Source of the DNA: Candidatus Roseilinea sp.
GTDB lineage: Bacteria > Chloroflexota > Anaerolineae > J036 > Brachytrichaceae
DNA: 64,000 bases
Direction: 5' to 3'
NCBI GenBank assembly: GCA_026003755.1
Contig: BPHV01000001.1
Coordinates: forward strand, 904,393 to 968,392
Shown here: piece after piece, positions 57,316-64,000 of the stretch
Layout of the letters: every line of letters begins with the position of its first letter
Position numbering within the stretch: position 1 is the stretch's first letter
Translations under genes and position numbers: made by a program
Notes under the pieces: model-generated
What the model was told of the DNA's origin: nothing
Seen by the model: the letters and a program-made list of their open reading frames with translations, nothing else
Database searches by the model: none

Positions 57316-57364
57316 ACTCCCTACTTCCGACTTCCCACCACCGAGCGGGCAGTCGAGAGTCGGT
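57316..57364. repeat. Tandem heptamer repeat, 7 units in exact register
   Basis: Seven consecutive 7-base units fill the gap between permease and ATPase genes: ACTCCCT, ACTTCCG, ACTTCCC, ACCACCG, AGCGGGC, AGTCGAG and AGTCGGT. The first four have the ACT/ACC form and the last three the complementary AGT/AGC form, as in the array inside the PfkB gene. Confidence 0.7.
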
Positions 57365-57367
57365 CAT

Positions 57368-58354
57368 TCACTTCCTCAGCGCACCGAACGTCACGCCGCG
57401 CAGCAAGTAGTCGCGCAAGGCAAACGTCACAATGATGACCGGAAACAAGAAGCCAAGCGTACCGGCTGCGATGGCCGACCACTCGATACCGCCGGTCCCC
57501 AGCACAGTCGGGATGCTGGGTGGGGCTGTGCGCGCGCGCTCGCTCGTCAGCATCAGCGCGAAGGCGTACTCGTTCCACGCGAAGATCAGGCAGAACACGA
57601 AGGTGGCGGCAATGCCGGTGATCGCCTGCGGCAACACCACCTTGCGGAAGGCTTGCAGCCGGCTGTAGCCGTCCACCAGCGCCGCCTCCTCATATTCGCG
57701 CGGGATCTCGTCAATGAAGCCCTTGAGCAACCACACCGCGAACGACAGGTTGAACACGGTGTAAAGCAGGATCAGTCCCAGATGGGTATCGTAGAGCCTG
57801 AGCTGCTGATACATCAGGAAGATGGGAATGGTGACGACCACCGGCGGCAGCATGCGCGTGCTGAGGATGAAGAAGAGCAAATCACCCTTGCCCGGCACAT
57901 GAAAGCGGCTGAAGGCGTAGGCCGCCAGCACGCCCAGCAACACCGAAAGCACGGTTGAGGCGCTGGCCACGATGACCGAGTTGATCAGCCGCTGACCATA
58001 CTGACTGGGCCCAGTGATGCGCTGGCCGCGCTCGGCCATGATGCGCTCGGCGAAGTTGAGGTCGGGGCGTTGCTTGTATTCCTCCATCATGCCCGGCGGC
58101 AACAGCACGCGCTTGGTGAGTAGGCTGATGAAGCCCTCGATCGTCGGCTCGAAGAATACCTTCGGCGGGATGGCGACGACATCGGGGCGCGACTTGAACG
58201 CGGCGGTCACCATCCAGAACACCGGGATCAGGCTGATCACGGCGTAGAGCACGACGACGGCGATGCGCAAGGCGCGTGTGAACTGATAACGCGCGCCCAC
58301 CTTGTCCACGCGCGTGGCATAGGTGATTGGAGCACTGGTTGTTGAAATGGCCAT
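57368..58354 (-). CDS. Sugar ABC transporter permease (UgpE/MalG-like)
   Basis: This 328-residue permease has about six membrane segments. The EAA loop EAALVDGYSRLQAFRKVVLPQAITGI (about 229-254) contacts the ATPase. A long N-terminal external loop (about 75-135) is larger than in MalG. With the upstream permease it forms the transmembrane channel of a CUT1-type sugar importer. Its stop is next to a period-7 array; the ribosome site and start look normal. Confidence 0.92.
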   Translation of the reverse strand: MAISTTSAPITYATRVDKVGARYQFTRALRIAVVVLYAVISLIPVFWMVTAAFKSRPDVVAIPPKVFFEPTIEGFISLLTKRVLLPPGMMEEYKQRPDLNFAERIMAERGQRITGPSQYGQRLINSVIVASASTVLSVLLGVLAAYAFSRFHVPGKGDLLFFILSTRMLPPVVVTIPIFLMYQQLRLYDTHLGLILLYTVFNLSFAVWLLKGFIDEIPREYEEAALVDGYSRLQAFRKVVLPQAITGIAATFVFCLIFAWNEYAFALMLTSERARTAPPSIPTVLGTGGIEWSAIAAGTLGFLFPVIIVTFALRDYLLRGVTFGALRK

Positions 58355-58399
58355 AGCGTTGAACCATCCATCGTCAATCCCGACACAGACGCATCATGG

Positions 58400-58420
58400 T
58401 TGACGATTGACCATTAAATC
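58400..58420 (+). repeat. Tandem heptamer repeat, TTGACGA type
   Basis: TTGACGA, TTGACCA and TTAAATC follow in 7-base register between the two permease genes. A partial inverted copy (ATCGTCAA near 58370) lies about 30 bases upstream, so RNA could fold into a stem. Confidence 0.4.
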
Positions 58421-59345
58421 AATGATTCTCTCCACGGATGCGGTTCAGCGAGCGGACATACAGGTTGCTGACGGCGATGACGATGACCAAGATGATGTAG
58501 GCCAGCGCGCTGGACTCGCCGGTGGTGAAGCGCGTGAAGGCGGCGCGATATAGGTGCACGGCGATCAACTCGGTCGCATCGCCCGGCCCGCCGCCGGTCA
58601 GGCCCATCACCAGGTCAAAAGTCTTGAACGCCTCGATGGTGCGGAACAAGATTGCGATCAGCAACAGCGGCGCCACTTGTGGCAGCGTGATGCGCCAGAA
58701 CTGGAACCATGGGCTGGCGCGATCTATCGCCGCCGCTTCGTACAGGTAATCGGGAATCGCTTTCAGCCCGGATAGGCACAAGAGCATGACAAACGGGCTC
58801 CACATCCACACGTCCACAATGATGATGGCCCACAATGCACGGCTGGCCTCACCCAGCCAATCCGGGCCGGAATTCGGCACGCTGTAGCCGATCAGGTAGT
58901 TGAAGATGCCGAAGGCCGGGTTGTAGATCAGCTTCCAGAACAGGCCGATGACGACCGGCGACATCATGATCGGGATCAGGATGAGCGTGGTAATCAGGCC
59001 GCTGCCCTTGAAGCGCTCGCGCAGGAACAGCGCCAAGCCAAAGCCGACGATCGCCTGCAGCGCCACCGTGGTCACGACGTAGCGGCCGGTCAGCGTGAAA
59101 TACTGCCAGATGCGCGGGTCGCTGAGGAGTTTGTTGTAATTTTGCAGCCCAACCCAGGCCGGCGGGACGTCGGGCTTGATCACCGAGAACTCGGTGAAGC
59201 TCAGGTACAAGCTATAGAACAGCGGAAAGATGTTCCACAGCACCAGCAGGATGATGGTCGGCGCAATGAACAGCACCTGAATCTGCACATCGGTGAGTGA
59301 GCGCCGGCTGTGGACATGCGCGGGTTGAGTTCGAGTCAGTTGCAT
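58419..59345 (-). CDS. Sugar ABC transporter permease (UgpA/MalF-like)
   Basis: This 308-residue permease has six membrane segments and the EAA motif EAAAIDRASPWFQFWRITLPQVAPLL (about 211-236). The N-terminus begins VQIQVLFIAPTIILLVLWNIFPLFYSLYLSFTEF, typical of the CUT1 permease pair. It is the first permease gene after the binding-protein gene, separated from it by a palindromic repeat. It works with the downstream permease and two ATPases. Confidence 0.92.
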   Translation of the reverse strand: MQLTRTQPAHVHSRRSLTDVQIQVLFIAPTIILLVLWNIFPLFYSLYLSFTEFSVIKPDVPPAWVGLQNYNKLLSDPRIWQYFTLTGRYVVTTVALQAIVGFGLALFLRERFKGSGLITTLILIPIMMSPVVIGLFWKLIYNPAFGIFNYLIGYSVPNSGPDWLGEASRALWAIIIVDVWMWSPFVMLLCLSGLKAIPDYLYEAAAIDRASPWFQFWRITLPQVAPLLLIAILFRTIEAFKTFDLVMGLTGGGPGDATELIAVHLYRAAFTRFTTGESSALAYIILVIVIAVSNLYVRSLNRIRGENH

Positions 59346-59354
59346 CTCGTGGCG

Positions 59355-59390
59355 AAGAAACCAGGTTTCTTTGCAGAAACCTGGTTTCTT
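59355..59390. repeat. Palindromic REP-like element with two inverted GAAACC/GGTTTC units
   Basis: Two 16-17 base units, AGAAACCAGGTTTCTTT and AGAAACCTGGTTTCTTT, stand next to each other. Each is itself a palindrome around one central base, and each is the reverse complement of the other. It lies between the binding-protein gene and the first permease gene. Repeats of this kind are known from cyanobacterial genomes. Confidence 0.75.
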
Positions 59391-59419
59391 TCATCAGTCG
59401 TGCGTTTCGCAAGCACCGG

Positions 59420-60790
59420 TTACTTCAGATAGCCGGCCTTCTTGAGGATCTCAGTGTGCTCGCGCGCGATGTTGTCGAGCGCTTCTTTGGCCGTGCCTTG
59501 GCCCTCGACGATGTACTTGCTCAGCTCGCGCTGCGAGACGACCAGCAGATCGCCGAACTCGGGGATGTTCCAGAAGTCCTTGACGAAGTTCATCGTCTCG
59601 GCGAACGCCGGGTTGTAGGGCGTGGCCTGCTTGAACGTGTCGGAGTTCAACACTTCGATGTTGCAGGTGTAGCCGCCGAGCGCCGCCCACTTCTCCTGCA
59701 CCGGCTTGCTGGCGAACCACTCGATGAAGTCCTTCGCTGCCTGTTGGCGCTCCGGGCTGATGTAGGCGTTCACGCTGATGCCCTGACCACCAAGCGAGGC
59801 ATACTGCGCGCCGCCGGGACCGGGCGGCGTGGAGAAGAAGCCGACTTTGTCGTGGTAGTTCGGATTGGTCTGCGGGTTCACCAACGCCGGGAAGAAGGCG
59901 AAGTAGTTCGTGATCATCGCGACCTGGCCGCTGATGAAGGCATCGTTCATCTCCTGGAAGAAGGCGTTGCTCAAACCCGGCGGCATGAACTTGGTGTATA
60001 GCTCGCGATACAACTCGAGGGCCTTTGCAGCGTTCTCGGTGTTCAACACGCCTTCGACCTCGAACTTGTCGTTCTTCCAGTCGGCGCCGAAGTTGAAGAT
60101 GAAATTCTGCGCGCCCATCGTGATCGCGTCGTAGTCCTTCTGCGTGTAGACCGCGATGCCGTATAGGTTCTTTTCGGGCCGGGTGAAGAACTCGGCGATG
60201 TCGCGCAACTGCAACAAGTCCTTCGGCACGTCGAGGTCATAGCCATACTTGGCTTTGAACGCTTCCTTCTCCGCCGGATCCTCGAACAGGTCCTTGCGAT
60301 AGGCCCAACCCAGCGCGTCGCCCTCGGTCGGGAAGGCCCAATACTTGCCGTTATAGGTGCCATAGTAGAGCAGCGTGGCCGGCGTGACCGTCTTGTCCAG
60401 GCCCTTCTCCTTCATGAAGTCGGTCAGGTCAAGGTAGTGCCCCTGCGTCGCCGCCTGGCCGAGCCATTGGCTGTCGCCGACGACCATGTCGTAGCCGGTG
60501 CCCTTGGCCGCCCACTCCGCCGTGACCTTGTTGTAGTAGGTGCCCCAAGGCTCCTGTACGACGTTGACTTTGATGCCCTTTTCCTTCTGGTAGTCATTGG
60601 CCAATTCCTGCAGATAGTTCGCCGGATCCCATTCCGCCCACCAGATGGTGAGTTCTGTGACCCCGCCGGCCGGAGCCTGCTCGGCGGGCGCCGCGGGTGC
60701 TGCGGGAGCCGACGGCGCAGCCGGCGCTGCGCAGCCAGCGATCAAAGCCGCTGTAAGTCCAAGGGCGAGTAATCCTGACTTCGTGGTCAT
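59420..60790 (-). CDS. Sugar ABC transporter substrate-binding lipoprotein
   Basis: This 456-residue lipoprotein begins at an ATG with AAGGAG ten bases upstream. The lipobox is LIAGC (Cys20), followed by an Ala/Pro-rich linker. The mature part is a CUT1 (UgpB/MalE-like, COG1653) binding protein. It opens with TELTIWWAEWDPANYLQELANDYQKEKGIKVNVVQ, with WAFPTEGDALGWAYRKDLFEDPAE and YISPERQQAAKDFIEWFASKPVQ further on. Aromatic residues suit a mono- or oligosaccharide pocket. It is the first transporter gene, 76 bases after the kinase gene, and faces the permeases across a REP-like repeat. Confidence 0.92.
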   Translation of the reverse strand: MTTKSGLLALGLTAALIAGCAAPAAPSAPAAPAAPAEQAPAGGVTELTIWWAEWDPANYLQELANDYQKEKGIKVNVVQEPWGTYYNKVTAEWAAKGTGYDMVVGDSQWLGQAATQGHYLDLTDFMKEKGLDKTVTPATLLYYGTYNGKYWAFPTEGDALGWAYRKDLFEDPAEKEAFKAKYGYDLDVPKDLLQLRDIAEFFTRPEKNLYGIAVYTQKDYDAITMGAQNFIFNFGADWKNDKFEVEGVLNTENAAKALELYRELYTKFMPPGLSNAFFQEMNDAFISGQVAMITNYFAFFPALVNPQTNPNYHDKVGFFSTPPGPGGAQYASLGGQGISVNAYISPERQQAAKDFIEWFASKPVQEKWAALGGYTCNIEVLNSDTFKQATPYNPAFAETMNFVKDFWNIPEFGDLLVVSQRELSKYIVEGQGTAKEALDNIAREHTEILKKAGYLK

Positions 60791-60866
60791 ACTTTCTTTT
60801 CTCCTTTTGGGTGACATGAGATGAGCAGGTCCAGACGTTTTAGCACATCGAGCGGAATTGGCAAGT

Positions 60867-62399
60867 TCACTGCTCAAGCTGTGCGAAGATCGGTTTGAGC
60901 GCCGGATAGAGTTCGCGGAAGCGCGCATAGGCTTCGTCGTAACGACGCAATACGGTTGAGTCTTCGCTAGGCGACGTGCGCGACGTCACGCGGATCACGG
61001 CATCGCAAGCCTCGCGCGTATTGCGCCATAGGCCAATGCCCACACCGGCCAACAATGCTACGCCGAACGCCCCACCCTCCGTCGAGTTGACCAGGGTGAT
61101 GTCAGCCTGAAAGATGTCAGCCAGCATTTGCCGCCAGATTGCGCTGCGCGCTCCGCCGCCGGCTGCGCGCACCTCGTCCACGTGCAGCCCCAGCTCGCGC
61201 ATGAGCTCGATGGAGTCGCGCAGGCCGAAGCTGATGCCCTCGACCACTGCCCGCGCCAGATGCGCCTGGGTGTGACGCAGCGTCAGGCCGACGAACGCCC
61301 CGCGCGCCAGCGGGTCGCGGTGGGGGGTGCGTTCACCTGTGAGATAGGGCAAAAACATCAACCCTTCTGCGCCGATCGGGACCTCGGCAGCGCTCTGCAT
61401 CAACAGGTCATAGGGGTCGGCTGGGCTGGGTGGTCGTGTGACCAATTGCGGATGGCCGAGTGCGATCACGTCGCGCTGCCAGCGCAGGCTGCCGCCGGCG
61501 GAGAGCATCACGCCCATGAAGAACCAGGTCTCTGGCACGGCGTGGCAAAACACCTCCACCGCGGTGTCGCGGACAGGAGGATACCGCTCGACCGAAGCAA
61601 ACACCACGCCCGAGGTGCCCAGCGTGACGTTAACGATGCCCTCACGCACTGAACCCAGCCCGACGGCGGCGGCCGGTTGGTCGCCGCTGCCGCCGACGAT
61701 GGGCGTGCCGGCAGCCAAGCCGGTCTCACGCGCCGCCGTCTCGCTCACCTGTGCCGTCGGCTCGTGCGACTCAACGCACAACGGCAGCCACTCGCGGGGA
61801 ATGTCCAACAAAGCCAACATCTCATCCGACCAGCGGCGATGCCGCACGTCGAGCAGGCCCATACCGGTAGCGTCGCCAACCTCGGTGGCGAATTCGCCGC
61901 TCAGCTTGTAGCGGATGTAGTCTTTGGGCAACAGCACGTGCGCCACGTGCGCGTAGACATCCGGCTCGTGCTCGCGCACCCAGAGCAGCTTCGGCGCAGT
62001 GTAACTGGTCGCGGGGAGATTGGCGACGAGTTCGCGGGTGCGCATCGGGCCGCCGGCGCGTCGCACGATCTCGTCGCACTGCGCCGCGGTGCGCTGATCG
62101 TTCCACAAGATGGCCGGCCGCAGCACGTTGCCCGCGCGGTCAAGCAGGGTCAGCCCGTGCATCTGGCCGCTCAGGCCGATGCTGCGCACATCATGCCCCG
62201 AAGCGCCGGCCTTCGCCAGCACCTGGCGAATTGCCTCGCTCGTTCCGCGCCACCAGTCAGCGGGGTCTTGTTCACTCCACAGCGGTCGGGGGGTGTAAAG
62301 CGGATATTCCACCGTCGCGCTGGCCAGCGTCTCGCCGTTTTCGTTGATGAGCAATGCTTTGACGGCAGTGGTGCCGAGGTCAATGCCAAGCAGTGTCAT
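60867..62399 (-). CDS. xylB: FGGY carbohydrate kinase, xylulokinase type
   Basis: This 510-residue kinase begins GIDLGTTAVKALLINENGE (phosphate-1 motif). GLSGQMHGLTLLD and AILWNDQRT are typical of xylulokinase. LLPKDYIRYKLSGEFATEVGDATGMGLLDV and the C-terminal AAGGGARSAIWRQMLADIF motif follow. The ATG at 62399 has GGGAG upstream and replaces a non-conserved 44-codon extension. The expected reaction is D-xylulose to xylulose-5-phosphate. No xylose isomerase is in the window, and the downstream aldolase/dehydrogenase suggests a different ketose is possible. It heads the transporter operon. Confidence 0.88.
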   Translation of the reverse strand: MTLLGIDLGTTAVKALLINENGETLASATVEYPLYTPRPLWSEQDPADWWRGTSEAIRQVLAKAGASGHDVRSIGLSGQMHGLTLLDRAGNVLRPAILWNDQRTAAQCDEIVRRAGGPMRTRELVANLPATSYTAPKLLWVREHEPDVYAHVAHVLLPKDYIRYKLSGEFATEVGDATGMGLLDVRHRRWSDEMLALLDIPREWLPLCVESHEPTAQVSETAARETGLAAGTPIVGGSGDQPAAAVGLGSVREGIVNVTLGTSGVVFASVERYPPVRDTAVEVFCHAVPETWFFMGVMLSAGGSLRWQRDVIALGHPQLVTRPPSPADPYDLLMQSAAEVPIGAEGLMFLPYLTGERTPHRDPLARGAFVGLTLRHTQAHLARAVVEGISFGLRDSIELMRELGLHVDEVRAAGGGARSAIWRQMLADIFQADITLVNSTEGGAFGVALLAGVGIGLWRNTREACDAVIRVTSRTSPSEDSTVLRRYDEAYARFRELYPALKPIFAQLEQ

Positions 62400-62521
62400 G
62401 GTATGTCGCTCCCTGAGCGGGGATTCTAGCCCCGCTTTAACCTGGGCGAGACGCCAAAGCGAGAGCGCGCCAGGTCGCAGCGGGCAGGCGTGGTGTGCGC
62501 CCCCTTGGGAGGTGCAACCGT

Positions 62522-62533
62522 GATTGCGCAATC
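62522..62533. promoter_or_regulatory. LacI-type palindrome upstream of the kinase/transporter operon
   Basis: GATTGCGCAATC is a perfect 12-bp palindrome with a central CG, as in operators of the LacI family. It lies 123 bases upstream of the kinase start. A second half-site, ATTGCGC, follows at 62541-62547. No regulator gene of that family is in the window. Confidence 0.4.
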
Positions 62534-62547
62534 GCCGGTTATTGCGC

Positions 62548-63930
62548 TCACAATAGCAAGCCGGGCCGCTCCAGCCCGCGCTGCAAGTCGCTCAGAAAGC
62601 GACCGACCTGCGCGCCGTCCACGATGCGATGATCGGCGCTCACGGTCAGCGTGGCGACCGGCGCAACCCGCGGCTGATCATGTTCATCCACGATCATGCG
62701 CTTGCCGGCGCGCCCCACGGCCAGGATGGCCGCCTGCGGCGGATTGACGATGGCCGTGAAGCGGTCCACGGCGAACATGCCCAGGTTGGACAGCGTGAAC
62801 GTGCCGCCCTGCACATCGGCCAGTTGCAGTTGGCCGGCGCGCCCACGCGCCGTCAGCTCATTCAGTCGGGCGGCGATCTCGATCAGGCGCAGTCGGTCGG
62901 CGTGATGGATCACCGGCACGATCAGCCCCTCGTCGAGCGCGACTGCGACGCCGATGTTCACATCGCCCCACTCGACGATGGACTCGTTCTCGAAGCCGGC
63001 GTTCAAGGCCGGGTTGCGCTGCAACGCCCAGGCGCACACCTTCACCAGCAGCGCGGTGAGGGTGAGCTTGGGTTGCCCCTCAGCTTGCGTCGCGCGCCAA
63101 TCCTCCACGACGGCCAGCGCGCGCGCCATGTTCACGTCGGCGCTCAAGTTGAATTGCGGCGCTTCGCGCGTGCTCTGGCTCATGCGCTGCGCGATCGTGC
63201 GACGCATCCCGGTCAGCGGTAGCACGCGGCGCACGGCCGGGCTGTGAGTTGCAGGTTGCGAGCTATGAGCTGTGAGCCGTACGTCATGAGCTACGAACTG
63301 CGCATCCGCACTGGCGCGTTGCATGCCTGATTCGCGTTGTGCCGCGGCAGCACGTTCCACATCAGACGACTGGATGCGACCGCTCGGCCCGCTTCCACTC
63401 ACCTGGCGCAGGTCCACGTTCAGTTCGCGCGCCAGCCGGCGCGCAGCAGGCACGGCAGCCGGCTTCGCCTCATCCACACCACGGCGCTCACGCTGGGCCA
63501 GAAACGTCTCCACGTCCTGCCGCGTGATTTGCCCATCGCGCCCTGTGCCGACGACTTGGCTGAGATCAATCCCGTGTTCCTCGGCCAACTTTTGCGCAAT
63601 CGGCGTCGCGCGGCGTTCACTTGGCGTTTTGCGCCCTATATCTTGCGTAGGATCGTGCACCACCGGCGTTGCAGACGAAGGCACGGCCTCTCCTTGGACG
63701 GCAATGTAGGCGATGGGCCGACCGATCGGCACGCTGGCACCGGCCTCAGCCAGGATAGAGTCAAGGATGCCATCGGCCGGCGACTCGACTTCCATCGTAA
63801 TCTTGTCGGTCTCCACTTCCAGCACAGCCTCGCCCTTAGCCACCGGCTCGCCGACGCGCTTCAGCCAGCGAGCGATGGTCCCGCTTTCCTGGGCCATCTC
63901 GAACTTGGGCATGATGATCGGCGTGGGCAT
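62548..63930 (-). CDS. Dihydrolipoamide acyltransferase (E2), third copy
   Basis: This 460-residue E2 has the lipoyl Lys43 in VETDKITMEVE, two binding segments (about 110-145 and 160-195) and a catalytic domain with His434 and Asp438 in HRIVDG. The linker at about 210-231, rich in His, Ala, Thr and Ser, is encoded by a long period-7 array and is unlike normal Ala/Pro linkers. A GGAGG ribosome site lies before the ATG. The tail of another gene ends 18 bases upstream, so it is probably in an operon with an E1 component outside the window. Confidence 0.93.
   Translation of the reverse strand: MPTPIIMPKFEMAQESGTIARWLKRVGEPVAKGEAVLEVETDKITMEVESPADGILDSILAEAGASVPIGRPIAYIAVQGEAVPSSATPVVHDPTQDIGRKTPSERRATPIAQKLAEEHGIDLSQVVGTGRDGQITRQDVETFLAQRERRGVDEAKPAAVPAARRLARELNVDLRQVSGSGPSGRIQSSDVERAAAAQRESGMQRASADAQFVAHDVRLTAHSSQPATHSPAVRRVLPLTGMRRTIAQRMSQSTREAPQFNLSADVNMARALAVVEDWRATQAEGQPKLTLTALLVKVCAWALQRNPALNAGFENESIVEWGDVNIGVAVALDEGLIVPVIHHADRLRLIEIAARLNELTARGRAGQLQLADVQGGTFTLSNLGMFAVDRFTAIVNPPQAAILAVGRAGKRMIVDEHDQPRVAPVATLTVSADHRIVDGAQVGRFLSDLQRGLERPGLLL
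63239..63301 (+). repeat. Long tandem heptamer array in the third E2 gene, about 9 units
   Basis: The units GAGTTGC, AGGTTGC, GAGCTAT, GAGCTGT, GAGCCGT, ACGTCAT, GAGCTAC and GAACTGC run in exact 7-base register from 63246 to 63301; a less perfect unit precedes them. They lie between the second binding segment and the catalytic domain and keep the reading frame open. Confidence 0.75.
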
Positions 63931-63948
63931 GCGGATCCTCCGGCGGGG

Positions 63949-64000
63949 TCAGACTTGGAGGCGCGCCAGCTTGCGGGCGTGCGCGACGATGTGCTCCGTC
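63949..64000 (-). CDS. 3' end of a gene upstream of the third E2
   Basis: An open frame enters the window at 64000 and ends with TGA at 63949; its last residues read TEHIVAHARKLARLQV. It stops 18 bases before the E2 start on the same strand. The ending would suit an E1-beta or transketolase-like protein (helix with HIV/ARKL), but 16 residues cannot prove it. Confidence 0.4.
   Translation of the reverse strand, partial: TEHIVAHARKLARLQV

Noticed and set aside
57316-57364. Heptamer arrays considered as CRISPR arrays
   Set aside because: The units are 7 bases with no spacers of constant length, and no cas gene is present.

Overview
This 64 kb window is GC-rich, protein-dense bacterial chromosome. 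The gene set fits a member of the Chloroflexota, most likely Anaerolineae-like. The supporting features are a transaldolase/glucose-6-phosphate isomerase fusion, GT39-type and other large polytopic membrane proteins, several LysM proteins with Chloroflexota-style linkers, an E1 alpha/beta fusion, and a rhamnose cluster built on RhaI and a RhaEW fusion. This placement is inference from gene content; no rRNA is present. One tRNA (Leu, CAG anticodon) was found, and no CRISPR array, transposase or phage gene. No intergenic gap exceeds 300 bases.

Region 1 (1-12.9 kb): the 3' part of a cytochrome P450, an exo/endonuclease-phosphatase family protein and a secreted GH-A type glycoside hydrolase lipoprotein. 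A carbon-metabolism block follows on the minus strand: pgl, zwf, gnd, tal-pgi and rpiB, which covers most of the pentose phosphate pathway. glgP (glucan phosphorylase) is divergent from rpiB, with two facing TATAAT promoters between them.

Region 2 (12.9-28 kb): an alpha/beta hydrolase, a PfkB kinase, a BtpA-like protein, two LysM-M23 peptidases, a TIGR03943-type protein and an esterase, all on minus. A plus-strand operon follows, with a GT39 membrane glycosyltransferase, a LysM surface protein, a PTPS-related membrane protein and a shortened periplasmic-binding lipoprotein.

Region 3 (28-43 kb): an E2 plus fused E1 2-oxoacid dehydrogenase operon preceded by a structured leader, a PH/DUF1648 membrane protein with an epimerase-like partner, and the TrkA/TrkH potassium pair. 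On minus lie DivIC-like, bactofilin, gatC, gatA (carrying a frameshift), a sugar nucleotidyltransferase, a second E2 and a CrtI/CRTISO-like oxidoreductase.

Region 4 (43-52.5 kb): the L-rhamnose cluster (rhaM, rhaI, two unrelated small genes, rhaEW, an atypical AroE-like dehydrogenase and a Gfo/Idh/MocA dehydrogenase). A lipoprotein with a duplicated domain and a small coiled-coil membrane protein follow, ending at a strong terminator.

Region 5 (52.5-64 kb): a minus-strand sugar operon with a xylulokinase-type kinase, binding protein, two permeases, two ATPases, a small membrane protein and a second aldolase/dehydrogenase fusion. A third E2 and the tail of an upstream gene lie above it.

The main unexpected signal is a family of degenerate tandem heptanucleotide arrays scattered between genes and inside coding regions, including the flexible linkers of two of the three E2 proteins. 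Alongside it is a palindromic repeat of a type reported from cyanobacteria, placed between a binding-protein gene and its permease gene.
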